Shown: positions 7,247 to 12,938, counted from the first letter of the stretch. The stretch: DNA of 20,252 nt from Candidatus Nanopelagicales bacterium (GCA_018399515.1 JAGYOB010000008.1:1-20252), one strand, 5' to 3'. Numbers and translations are program-made. Notes: a model not told the origin generated them from the sequence alone.

Positions 7247-8083
7247 GTGTCGGACAGATCAATGCCACCAGAAGGACGCCCCTGGCATGTCCTTGTCACC
7301 CACGGCGCAGGTTCCACCCTGGAGACTGCTCAGGCCCTGTTCGGCCCCTTCCTGGAGGCCGTCGTGCCGGGACGGATCTCCTGGGATGGCATAGACGACC
7401 GGACCGGCGATGTTGAGGTTGTTGCGGAACGCATCAGACAGTGGCTCGCCCAACCGCGGTCCCCAGAGGTATCACGTGTGGTGTGCGGCATCAGTCTGGG
7501 TGCGCACGCGGCCATTCTTGCGATCGGACGCGAACCGAGACCAACAGCGGTCCCAGACGGCTGCATTGCTGCCCTTCCCGCCTGGATCGGCGAGCCAGAT
7601 GCAACCGCGGCGCATACCGCTGAGACGGGACGACGCATCGCTACGCACGGTTACCAGCGTGTCCTCGCCGACATCGTTGAGCGGACCTCACAGAAGCATC
7701 GATGGATCGTTCGTGCGCTGGAGCAAGATTGGTCGCGCTACTCGACGTCAGAACTGACGGCATCACTTCGGACCGCTGCCGGTGGACGCGCACCGACACT
7801 GGCTGACGTGCGATCGATCACTGCCCCAACATTGGTCATCGGTGCCCGCGACGATCAACTCCATCCGATCGATATCGCCCGATCGTGGGCGGATGTTCTA
7901 CCCGACAGCCAATTGATGGAGATCGACTTTCTTTCCACCCGGGGGTTCGTCTCCCCAAAAACTCTTACAGCCGGCGTCCAATTCGCGCAGCGCCTTGGAC
8001 AGCGTTGGCGGATTCCTCAGGGTGAATCCGACTGGATTGGTTCGTCCAGTACCTCCGATTGGTCCTCTCGCTCCGGAAGTTGA
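7247..8083 (+). CDS. Alpha/beta-hydrolase-fold protein, possibly lacking catalytic His
   Basis: A 278-aa protein. Strand 3 and its oxyanion-type loop are LVTHGAG (about 16-22), the nucleophile elbow is CGISLGAHAA with Ser83, and the acid strand is TLVIGARDDQLHP with Asp202/203. Where the catalytic His normally follows the last strand, the sequence reads FLSTRGFVSP, with no His. The position in the block matches Rv2695. Substrate unknown. The start is uncertain: GTG 7247, ATG 7262 and an upstream start at 7184 are in frame; 7247 is preferred for its distance from a -10-like box. The last 67 bp overlap the convergent DUF3710 gene, and the Ser- and Trp-rich C-terminal tail may be unstructured. 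Confidence 0.75.
   Translation: MSDRSMPPEGRPWHVLVTHGAGSTLETAQALFGPFLEAVVPGRISWDGIDDRTGDVEVVAERIRQWLAQPRSPEVSRVVCGISLGAHAAILAIGREPRPTAVPDGCIAALPAWIGEPDATAAHTAETGRRIATHGYQRVLADIVERTSQKHRWIVRALEQDWSRYSTSELTASLRTAAGGRAPTLADVRSITAPTLVIGARDDQLHPIDIARSWADVLPDSQLMEIDFLSTRGFVSPKTLTAGVQFAQRLGQRWRIPQGESDWIGSSSTSDWSSRSGS
8009..8030. terminator. Hairpin enclosing the DUF3710 stop codon
   Basis: CGGATTC (8009-8015) pairs perfectly over 7 bp with GAATCCG (8024-8030). The 8-nt loop contains the minus-strand TGA of DUF3710 (8017-8019). The hairpin lies inside the 3' coding end of the convergent hydrolase gene. It probably ends the thioesterase-dut-DUF3710 transcript. Confidence 0.5.
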
Positions 8084-8679
8084 AGGGCAAGTGGCTCTCC
8101 CGACGGCTTCGCCTCATCGCCGCGTGCCACGGCGATATTCGAGAACACGCTGGTCAGCCCCTCATGCCCGTCGGGATTTGCCGCACTACCGAGGAAAAGC
8201 CCCCGCAGAAACCAGCGTGGCCCGTCGACACCCACGAATCGGGCTGGTTGGAGTTCCTTATTGGTTCCTGGGACCCTCGCTCGCAGTTCGATCCCGAAAG
8301 GACCTTCGGCTTCCTCAACCAGACCGCCGCTGCCAGTGACAGTTTTGGCGATCGCCGGACGCACGTCCTGCCAGATACCACCGCTGCGTGGCGCAGCGAA
8401 GGCCTGAACCTGGACAGCAGCGTCTTCGAGGACGAGGGTGATCATCGCTACCCGCTGGGTCTTCTCGTCGACCTGGACCTGCATGCTCAAACCGGGAACA
8501 CCCTTGATCAGCAGCGAACCGAGGTCGATGCGATCTTGTGCATCGGTGACCTCGGTGACATCCCAGGGCCCACGATCGCGTGCAGGCAGCGAAGCATCGT
8601 CAGCGGAGTCAAGTTCGCCATCGTCGAGACCCTCGTCGACGGAGACATCCTGATTCGGATCAGACTTCTTGCGAAACAT
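8017..8679 (-). CDS. DUF3710 family protein
   Basis: A 220-aa soluble protein of the Rv2696c-like DUF3710 family, function unknown. It has a charged N-terminus (MFRKKSDPNQD, then an acidic stretch to about residue 32), then RGPWDVTEV, DRIDLGSLLIKG and a conserved core with FAAPRSGGIWQDVRP and FVGVDGPRWFLRGLFLG. No signal peptide or membrane helix is seen. The ATG at 8679 is preferred because family members start near this basic MFR-type motif and AGGAAGG lies upstream, though spaced about 12 nt; a GTG at 8709 would add ten residues. It is third in an operon after dut (57-bp gap). Confidence 0.85.
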   Translation of the reverse strand: MFRKKSDPNQDVSVDEGLDDGELDSADDASLPARDRGPWDVTEVTDAQDRIDLGSLLIKGVPGLSMQVQVDEKTQRVAMITLVLEDAAVQVQAFAAPRSGGIWQDVRPAIAKTVTGSGGLVEEAEGPFGIELRARVPGTNKELQPARFVGVDGPRWFLRGLFLGSAANPDGHEGLTSVFSNIAVARGDEAKPSGEPLALQLPEREDQSEVLDEPIQSDSP

Positions 8680-8736
8680 CAGTCGGGCTGCCCTTCCTGC
8701 CGTAGCCACGCCGCATCGGAGACGTCGAGGCTGTGT

Positions 8737-9255
8737 TCAGACTCCATGATCTCCCGGCGGTCCAGCCCCAGGACGGCCCACCCCCGTTGACCCCAGACCG
8801 CCGCCACCCCGGTGAGAGCCGGGGAGCCTGTCCACCTCGTGGAACCGGGCGATCATCACGGGTTGGAAGACCATTTGCGCGATTCGATCACCTCGCCGAA
8901 GAGCGACCGTGTCTCGGGGATCGAGGTTGATCACAATGACCTGAATCTCACCTCGATATCCCGCGTCGATCGTCCCCGGGGAATTGACCAGAGCCAACCC
9001 CAACCGTGCGGCGTGACCGCTTCGGGGATGGACGAAGGCTGCGAATCCACGCGGGATCGCCACGGCGATTCCAGTCCCGACCACGCATCGCTGCCCCGGA
9101 TCTAGCCGGATATCCCGAGTCGTTTGGAGATCCACACCCGCGTCACCTGGGTTGGCATATCGCGGAACATCCATGTCTGCATCGACGACAGTGATAAGGA
9201 CATCGAGCACCGGCTCCCTCGACCCGGCCAGGTTATCGGCGGGCTCATCGGACAT
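8737..9255 (-). CDS. dut: dUTP diphosphatase
   Basis: A trimeric dUTPase of 172 aa that hydrolyses dUTP to dUMP and PPi, keeping uracil out of DNA and supplying thymidylate synthesis. All five motifs are visible: GDAGVDL (1), HPRSGHAARLGL (2), NSPGTIDAGYRGEI (3), RRGDRIAQMV (4), HRGGGGLGSTG (5). Motif 2 has His after PRSG where Leu is usual, and the tail beyond motif 5 is a Gly/Pro-rich extension. The ATG at 9255 overlaps the thioesterase stop as TGATG; the in-frame GTG at 9258 is 7 nt from GGAGG and is an equally good start. Being second in the operon after a thioesterase is unlike the mycobacterial arrangement. Confidence 0.95.
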   Translation of the reverse strand: MSDEPADNLAGSREPVLDVLITVVDADMDVPRYANPGDAGVDLQTTRDIRLDPGQRCVVGTGIAVAIPRGFAAFVHPRSGHAARLGLALVNSPGTIDAGYRGEIQVIVINLDPRDTVALRRGDRIAQMVFQPVMIARFHEVDRLPGSHRGGGGLGSTGVGRPGAGPPGDHGV

Positions 9256-9815
9256 CACGGATTGACCTCCCCCCACCACCGCGGTGCACCCTGTTGGCGC
9301 TCCTGCATCGCCCGCTGGACGAGATCGGCAGAGCCCTGCGTCGTGAAGTGTTCTACCGGTACCTGCACAAAGATGGCACTGGCGCTCACCACGCGCTCCT
9401 GACCCGCGTAGGCCACTGCCTCGCAGTACACCTTGCGTCCGCTCTGCCCCAGAGCTCGTGCTTGGAGCGCCAATATCGTGCCCACCGGTACGGGCCGATG
9501 GAAGTCGGTTTCCAGATGCCCCGTCACGGCCGGCTTGCGGATCAGGATCTGCAGACTGCCCATCACTTCATCCATCGCGGTCGCGATGACCCCTCCGTGA
9601 GCAAGTCCTGGTGCACCCTGATGGTGCTCACCGACGACCAGCTCCCCCATCACACTGACCTCGGGACCGGCGGTTAACCGAAGATGCAATCCACCCGGAT
9701 GATCCAAACCACAGGCGAAGCACATCCGATAGTGGCTGTCGATCGATTCCCCCACCGCCGGCGCACCCTCGCCGCGCTCAGGGATCTGAGCATCATCCGG
9801 TACTGCAATCGACAC
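9255..9815 (-). CDS. PaaI-like hotdog-fold thioesterase
   Basis: A 186-aa acyl-CoA thioesterase-like protein. An N-terminal CFACGLDHPGGLHLRL segment is typical of this subgroup. The hotdog active-site helix is AHGGVIATAMDEVMG (His73 to about Gly87), with Glu83 as the likely catalytic acid. LETDFHRPVPVGT and VVSASAIFVQVP form the later strands. It probably hydrolyses a small or aromatic acyl-CoA; the substrate is unknown. The GTG at 9815 is chosen because GAGG lies 8-9 nt upstream; an in-frame TTG at 9836 would add seven residues. It is first in the operon with dut and DUF3710, and it is not part of the corresponding mycobacterial block as I recall it. Confidence 0.85.
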   Translation of the reverse strand: MSIAVPDDAQIPERGEGAPAVGESIDSHYRMCFACGLDHPGGLHLRLTAGPEVSVMGELVVGEHHQGAPGLAHGGVIATAMDEVMGSLQILIRKPAVTGHLETDFHRPVPVGTILALQARALGQSGRKVYCEAVAYAGQERVVSASAIFVQVPVEHFTTQGSADLVQRAMQERQQGAPRWWGEVNP

Positions 9816-9949
9816 CTCGTGTGCACCTCGCTTCAACCTGAGCGCTGCCGCTGCGCCTCACCAGCGAACGCTGTGCCGTTCGCTGACTATTCCTCGCGCC
9901 TATGACCCTACCCACCCACGATTCACTCCACGCCTGTCAGGCTGTAGCC
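9816..9949. promoter_or_regulatory. Divergent thioesterase/DUF3093 region with 9-bp inverted repeat
   Basis: CAGCGAACG (9862-9870) and CGTTCGCTG (9877-9885) form a perfect 9-bp inverted repeat with a 6-nt centre. It lies about 47 bp upstream of the thioesterase start and 65 bp upstream of DUF3093, where an operator controlling both would be expected. It contains GAAC...GTTC half-sites, but 8 nt apart rather than the 4 nt of a LexA box. CAGGCT (9938-9943) is a weak -10-like box 6 nt before the DUF3093 ATG. Confidence 0.45.
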
Positions 9950-10420
9950 ATGCTCTACCGAGAGCGGCTGTGGCCGACGGCCTGGGTGTGGATCCTTGCC
10001 GTCTGCCTCACTGGCAGCCTGGGCATCGCCTACGGCGCCGCTTACGGTGTCGTGGTCGGTGCTCTCGCGTTCATCCCACTGTCGGTCGTCGTGCTCGGAA
10101 TCCTGATTATCGCGGCGCCGATCGTTACGGTGACATCCGAACACCTGAGGGCTGGGCGCGCCGTGATTCCGTGCGAGGTGCTGACGCAGTGTGCCGAACT
10201 CGACTCAGCAGGTATGAGGCGAGCACTACGGCTGGCCGATCCACGGTTGTACATGCTGGTACGCCCCTGGTCGGTTCGCCAAGGCGTGATCATCGAGGTT
10301 GATGATCCCCATGACCCGCACACGTCCTGGCTGCTTTCCAGCCGTCACCCTGAGGCACTGATGCAGGCTTTGGCGCAGGCCGGCGTTGCGAGGTATGCCC
10401 TGAACGGGGAACGAACCTAG
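9950..10420 (+). CDS. DUF3093 family membrane protein
   Basis: A 156-aa protein that starts MLYRERLWP, the usual opening of this Rv2698-like family. Two hydrophobic helices follow (about 9-30 and 35-57), with a cytosolic domain (about 60-150) containing AGRAVIPCEVL, LADPRLYMLVRPWSVRQGVIIEVDDP and TSWLLSSRHPEAL. The soluble part looks like a PH-type beta-rich domain. Function unknown. The ATG at 9950 is chosen because family proteins begin right before YRER; an ATG at 9902 in frame adds sixteen residues of low plausibility. Single gene, divergent from the thioesterase operon. Confidence 0.8.
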   Translation: MLYRERLWPTAWVWILAVCLTGSLGIAYGAAYGVVVGALAFIPLSVVVLGILIIAAPIVTVTSEHLRAGRAVIPCEVLTQCAELDSAGMRRALRLADPRLYMLVRPWSVRQGVIIEVDDPHDPHTSWLLSSRHPEALMQALAQAGVARYALNGERT

Positions 10421-10525
10421 GGCGAGCAGCGTAATCAGCGGGTGCCGTCAAGCCCGGTGCGATGCGGTAGCGTCGCCGCCATCGAGTCCATCGGCCACCA
10501 TCGAGACAACACGAGGGAGCCCCAC

Positions 10526-10906
10526 GTGAAGCACAACCCTGAGCACAATGGCGATGCCACCATCGACTCCGGATTCGACTCCGGATTCGACTCCGGATTC
10601 GACACCGGAGTCGAGGGCGCGATGCCCACCGTTGCTGACGATTCCCAGACACCCTCGGGCGACGATGGCGGCTTGGTCGTCACCGCGGTAGCCGGACTGG
10701 CGGCGATGGGCGTGAGCATGGCCGCGCGACCTGTCTTGAACGCGTTGTACCGGCAAGTCACCGGAAGCCAGCCACCGACGGCCAATGATCCTCTCGTCCC
10801 CTTCGGCCGGGCACTGGCGTGGACCGTAGTGTCGGCTACGACGGGAGCGGTGCTGGAACTGATCGTTCAGCGGACAACCCGCAAATTCTTCGGTGTGCGC
10901 GCCTAG
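10526..10906 (+). CDS. DUF4235 family protein with acidic DSGF repeat at N-terminus
   Basis: A 126-aa protein. Residues 14-29 are a four-unit tetrapeptide repeat (DSGF three times, then DTGV). The second half fits DUF4235: a hydrophobic helix AVAGLAAMGVSMAARPVLNALY, then VTGSQPP, FGRALAWTVVSATTGAVLELIVQR and a basic end. Two membrane helices are likely. Function unknown. The GTG at 10526 has GGGAG 6 nt upstream, a strong site; the in-frame extension back to 10442 has none. TAGCGT at 10468-10473 is a possible -10. The gene converges with DUF4193, 6 bp away, and a hairpin covers both stops. It is additional to the mycobacterial version of the block. Confidence 0.8.
   Translation: MKHNPEHNGDATIDSGFDSGFDSGFDTGVEGAMPTVADDSQTPSGDDGGLVVTAVAGLAAMGVSMAARPVLNALYRQVTGSQPPTANDPLVPFGRALAWTVVSATTGAVLELIVQRTTRKFFGVRA
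10565..10612 (+). repeat. 12-bp tandem repeat, 4 units, in frame
   Basis: Three identical GACTCCGGATTC units (10565-10600) are followed by one diverged unit GACACCGGAGTC (10601-10612). Twelve bp keeps the frame, so unit gain or loss would only change the number of DSGF tetrapeptides. Each exact unit contains the TCCGGA palindrome. Identical codons in all three units suggest recent slippage duplication. Confidence 0.95.
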
Positions 10907-10920
10907 CGAAGTTCAGGCGC
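10899..10920. terminator. Hairpin spanning both stops at DUF4235/DUF4193
   Basis: GCGCCT (10899-10904) pairs with AGGCGC (10915-10920) around a 10-nt loop. The DUF4235 TAG (10904-10906) and the DUF4193 stop (10913-10915, minus) both fall at the stem/loop borders. It is a compact candidate bidirectional terminator without a U-tract. Confidence 0.45.
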
Positions 10921-11209
10921 AGTCGGTGCACACGGGGCCGTTCTTGCCTTCATGATCCAGTTGGCTGCGGTGATGGACCAGGAAGCATGACGAGCACGTG
11001 AACTCATCCGCCTGACGCGGGAGCACCCGGACGGTCAGGCTCTCATCGGAAAGATCCGCGCCCGGTAACTCGAGATTCTCCGCCAGCTCGGCCTCGTCCA
11101 CATCGACCGTCGACGCCGCCTTATCGGCGCGACGAGCCTTTAACTCCTCGAGGCTCTCCTCAGCCAATTCGTCGTCGGTCTTGCGTGGTGCGTCATAGTC
11201 GGTGGCCAT
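10913..11209 (-). CDS. DUF4193 family small zinc-ribbon-like protein
   Basis: A 98-aa protein beginning MATDYDAPRKTDDELAEESL, the family hallmark (Rv2699c-like). The first two thirds are acidic and helical; the C-terminus has CSSC and CTDC pairs 20 residues apart, a probable zinc-binding ribbon near FTCSSCFLVHHRSQL. The family is small, highly conserved in actinobacteria and of unknown function. The ATG at 11209 is fixed by the conserved N-terminus; upstream in-frame residues do not resemble the family, and the nearest GAGG is only 2 nt away, so translation initiation is not of the ordinary type. A near-perfect 18-bp palindrome lies 30-47 bp upstream. Confidence 0.9.
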   Translation of the reverse strand: MATDYDAPRKTDDELAEESLEELKARRADKAASTVDVDEAELAENLELPGADLSDESLTVRVLPRQADEFTCSSCFLVHHRSQLDHEGKNGPVCTDCA

Positions 11210-11238
11210 AGCCTCGTTGCCCACTCCCCATCTCATTG

Positions 11239-11256
11239 CGTCGGAACGTACCGACG
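11239..11256. promoter_or_regulatory. 18-bp near-perfect palindrome upstream of DUF4193
   Basis: CGTCGG-A-ACGT-A-CCGACG reads the same on both strands except for one base pair on each side of the centre. On the minus strand its core contains TACGTT, a fair -10 box for DUF4193, which would place transcription start near 11237. It looks like a dimeric-regulator operator overlapping the promoter. The regulator is unknown. Confidence 0.5.
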
Positions 11257-11442
11257 GGGTGTTCGCCCCCTGGTGGACCAGAAAGCACCTCGTCGGCCGC
11301 TCATTGTGCCTCACGATGCGCTGCCTGTATCAGGCAGGCTGGCGACCAGGTTGCCAGCGAGTGGCCGTAGGTCGTCTGTGCCCTCACTGGAATACTGCCG
11401 AATCAATCCCTGCATGAGCCACCACGCGAGGAAGGCCACGCT
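11257..11442 (+). promoter_or_regulatory. Leader/promoter region of the carbonic-anhydrase-like gene with two adjacent hairpins
   Basis: No plausible gene is found in these 186 bp. CTGCCTG-TAT-CAGGCAG (11321-11337) is a perfect 7-bp stem with a 3-nt loop, followed directly by CTGGC...GCCAG (11339-11357). TTGTGC (11304-11309) and TATCAG (11328-11333), 18 nt apart, could be -35 and -10, which would put the first stem over the -10. GAGGAAGG lies 7 nt before the ATG at 11443. Confidence 0.35.
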
Positions 11443-11961
11443 ATGCCGTTGTATGCCATCGCCGATCGAGCGCCCACCATCGACCCTATGGCGTTCATTC
11501 ACCCTGATGCTGTCCTCATCGGGGACGTCACGGTCGGCCCCGAGTCATCGGTATGGCCCGGTGCCGTGCTGCGCGGTGACCACGGCCGAATCGTCGTGGG
11601 TGCGGGCACATCCATCCAGGACGGCACGATCATTCACTGCACCGCGATCTGGGACACCGTCATCTCGGATCGGTGCGTGATCGGTCATCGGGTGCATCTC
11701 GAAGGGTGCCGCATCGACACCGAGTCGCTGATCGGTTCCGGAGCGGTCGTCCTCAACGGGGCACACGTAGGACGTGGCAGTCTCGTCGCTGCTCAGGCCC
11801 TGGTTCCTCCCGGCATGGCGATCCCCGAACGCCACCAGGCTCGGGGAGTGCCGGCTCGAATCCTCGACGTCCCACCCGATGAGGAGATGATCCAATCGGC
11901 GATCGACACCTACATCAAAAACAGCCACTGGTATCGCGCGGAGCACCGTCGTATCGGCTAA
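11443..11961 (+). CDS. Gamma-class carbonic anhydrase-like left-handed beta-helix protein
   Basis: A 172-aa hexapeptide-repeat protein. Repeats run from about residue 15 to 135 (PDAVLIGDVTVGPESSVWPGAVLRGD ... VIGHRVHLEGC). Candidate zinc ligands are His in GTIIHCT and the two His residues in IGHRVHLEG, as in Cam/YrdA/PaaY proteins, which are trimers with interfacial metal. It also has the WPGAVLRGD strand and QARGVPARIL typical of this family. Many such proteins show little carbonic anhydrase activity, so catalysis is uncertain. The ATG has GAGGAAGG 7 nt upstream. The gene converges with suhB, and its TAA stop forms part of the loop border of a strong hairpin. Confidence 0.9.
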   Translation: MPLYAIADRAPTIDPMAFIHPDAVLIGDVTVGPESSVWPGAVLRGDHGRIVVGAGTSIQDGTIIHCTAIWDTVISDRCVIGHRVHLEGCRIDTESLIGSGAVVLNGAHVGRGSLVAAQALVPPGMAIPERHQARGVPARILDVPPDEEMIQSAIDTYIKNSHWYRAEHRRIG

Positions 11962-11974
11962 GAGAGCCGATACG
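11950..11974. terminator. Strong 10-bp hairpin between the carbonic-anhydrase-like gene and suhB
   Basis: CGTATCGGCT (11950-11959) pairs perfectly with AGCCGATACG (11965-11974) around a 5-nt AAGAG loop. The gene's TAA (11959-11961) sits at the stem/loop edge. suhB ends at 11987 on the other strand. There is no U-tract, as is common for actinobacterial I-type terminators. It should work in both directions. Confidence 0.7.
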
Positions 11975-11986
11975 CGATTCACAGAC

Positions 11987-12889
11987 TCAGGCGTGTTCTC
12001 CGGCGGTGACCGAAATCAGCAGTTTCCTCAGTCTGGGGTGCAGGTCCGACCCAGCGGCCACGATGGTGTCCCATTCCCGCAAGAGATCCGAAGGCTCGTC
12101 AGCATGCGTCCCGGGTAACCAGACGGCATTACCGTCAAGCGTCGTCACCGTTCCGCCTGCCTCTTCGATGATCAAAGCCCCTGCGGCGAAGTCCCACAGA
12201 TGCAGACCGTGTTCGTAGTAGCCATCGAGGAAGCCTGCGGCAACCCAGCACAGGTCGATCGATGCCGCTCCCGCCCGACGGATATCTCGCACGTGGCTCA
12301 CAAGATCAGCGACAACCCGCCCCTGACTGGCTCGGCGTCGACCTGAGTATCCGAAGCCCGTACCGATCAGTGAGTTCGCTAAATCATGCTGCCGTGAGAC
12401 GTCGAGGACCTCATCATCGCCATTGTGGCGAAACTTCGCGCCTGCACCACGAACTGCGACGGCGGTCATCTCCAGTTCGGGTGCGCAGACGCATCCCGCG
12501 ATGGAGCGTCCCTCGTGCATGACCGCCACACTGACAGCCCACATCGGTAACCCGTAGACGTAATTCGTCGTGCCATCGATCGGATCGACAATCCACGTTA
12601 AGTCACTCGCCGCAGGCTCGTGGCTGCCTTCCTCCCCGAGGAACCCATCGGCGGGTCGGCGCTCGAAGATCATGCGCCGCGCCATGTCCTCTGCCATCGC
12701 ATCCATCTGAGTCACAATGTCGGTCGCTGACGATTTGGTTCGCTGGGTAAGTTCCGCCGGACGCTCATCGACGAGAAAGCGACCGACTTCCTGAGCGACC
12801 TGTTGGCACATGTCGCCCAAGTCCGAGGCCAGCATCGCCTCGATGATTCGGCCGTCATCGCGCCGAGATGCATCTTTTCGGTCTGCCAT
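11987..12889 (-). CDS. suhB: Inositol monophosphatase family protein (SuhB-like)
   Basis: A 300-aa Mg2+-dependent phosphatase. Metal-site motifs are complete: GEEGS (Glu86/87), WIVDPIDGTTNY (Asp102, Asp105) and HLWDFAAGALIIEEAGG (Asp232). It should dephosphorylate myo-inositol-1-phosphate, feeding phosphatidylinositol, mycothiol or related actinobacterial products; other sugar phosphates are possible. The N-terminus has a charged extension (ADRKDASRRDDGR) before the first helix. ATG 12889 is preferred; the in-frame GTG at 12895 is an alternative. GATGCT (12896-12901, minus) 6 nt before the ATG would suit a leaderless start. Same position as Rv2701c. The promoter shares a LexA-like box with the divergent MFS gene. 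Confidence 0.9.
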   Translation of the reverse strand: MADRKDASRRDDGRIIEAMLASDLGDMCQQVAQEVGRFLVDERPAELTQRTKSSATDIVTQMDAMAEDMARRMIFERRPADGFLGEEGSHEPAASDLTWIVDPIDGTTNYVYGLPMWAVSVAVMHEGRSIAGCVCAPELEMTAVAVRGAGAKFRHNGDDEVLDVSRQHDLANSLIGTGFGYSGRRRASQGRVVADLVSHVRDIRRAGAASIDLCWVAAGFLDGYYEHGLHLWDFAAGALIIEEAGGTVTTLDGNAVWLPGTHADEPSDLLREWDTIVAAGSDLHPRLRKLLISVTAGEHA

Positions 12890-12905
12890 GCCCACAGCAT
12901 CCCAC

Positions 12906-12919
12906 CGAACATGAGTTCG
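12906..12919. promoter_or_regulatory. LexA (SOS) box-like operator
   Basis: CGAAC-ATGA-GTTCG is a perfect dyad with the 4-nt spacing of the actinobacterial LexA site TCGAAC-N4-GTTCGA; only the outermost pair deviates (C and T). It sits in the 56-bp divergent gap, 23 to 36 bp upstream of the MFS -10-to-start region's upstream edge at 12942, overlapping the expected -35 of the MFS promoter, and 16 bp upstream of the suhB start. LexA binding here would be expected to repress one or both genes. Confidence 0.6.
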
Positions 12920-12932
12920 TCGCCGACTCGGC

Positions 12933-12938
12933 TACCCT
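12933..12938 (+). promoter_or_regulatory. -10 box TACCCT of the MFS gene, leaderless spacing
   Basis: TACCCT fits TANNNT and lies 7 nt before the GTG at 12946, so transcription would begin at or next to the start codon. No ribosome binding site is present. The expected -35 position (about 12910-12915) carries no good consensus and is occupied by the LexA-like dyad. Confidence 0.5.

Noticed and set aside
9862..9885. Second LexA box
   Set aside because: The GAAC and GTTC halves are 8 nt apart, not 4, so it does not fit the LexA consensus.
10397..10423. Hairpin over the DUF3093 stop codon
   Set aside because: Only 5 bp (GCCCT/AGGGC) with a 17-nt loop; too weak to list as a terminator.
10565..10612. 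CRISPR array or iteron-like repeat
   Set aside because: Units are directly adjacent 12-mers with no spacers and are in frame within a gene.
10448..10756. Minus-strand open frame with ESGV repeats
   Set aside because: Antisense image of the DSGF repeat; the plus frame has the ribosome binding site and DUF4235 match.
11202..11417. Small plus-strand open frame in the DUF4193/carbonic anhydrase gap, considered as a Cei-like secreted protein
   Set aside because: No ribosome binding site, no signal peptide or family resemblance, and it begins inside DUF4193.
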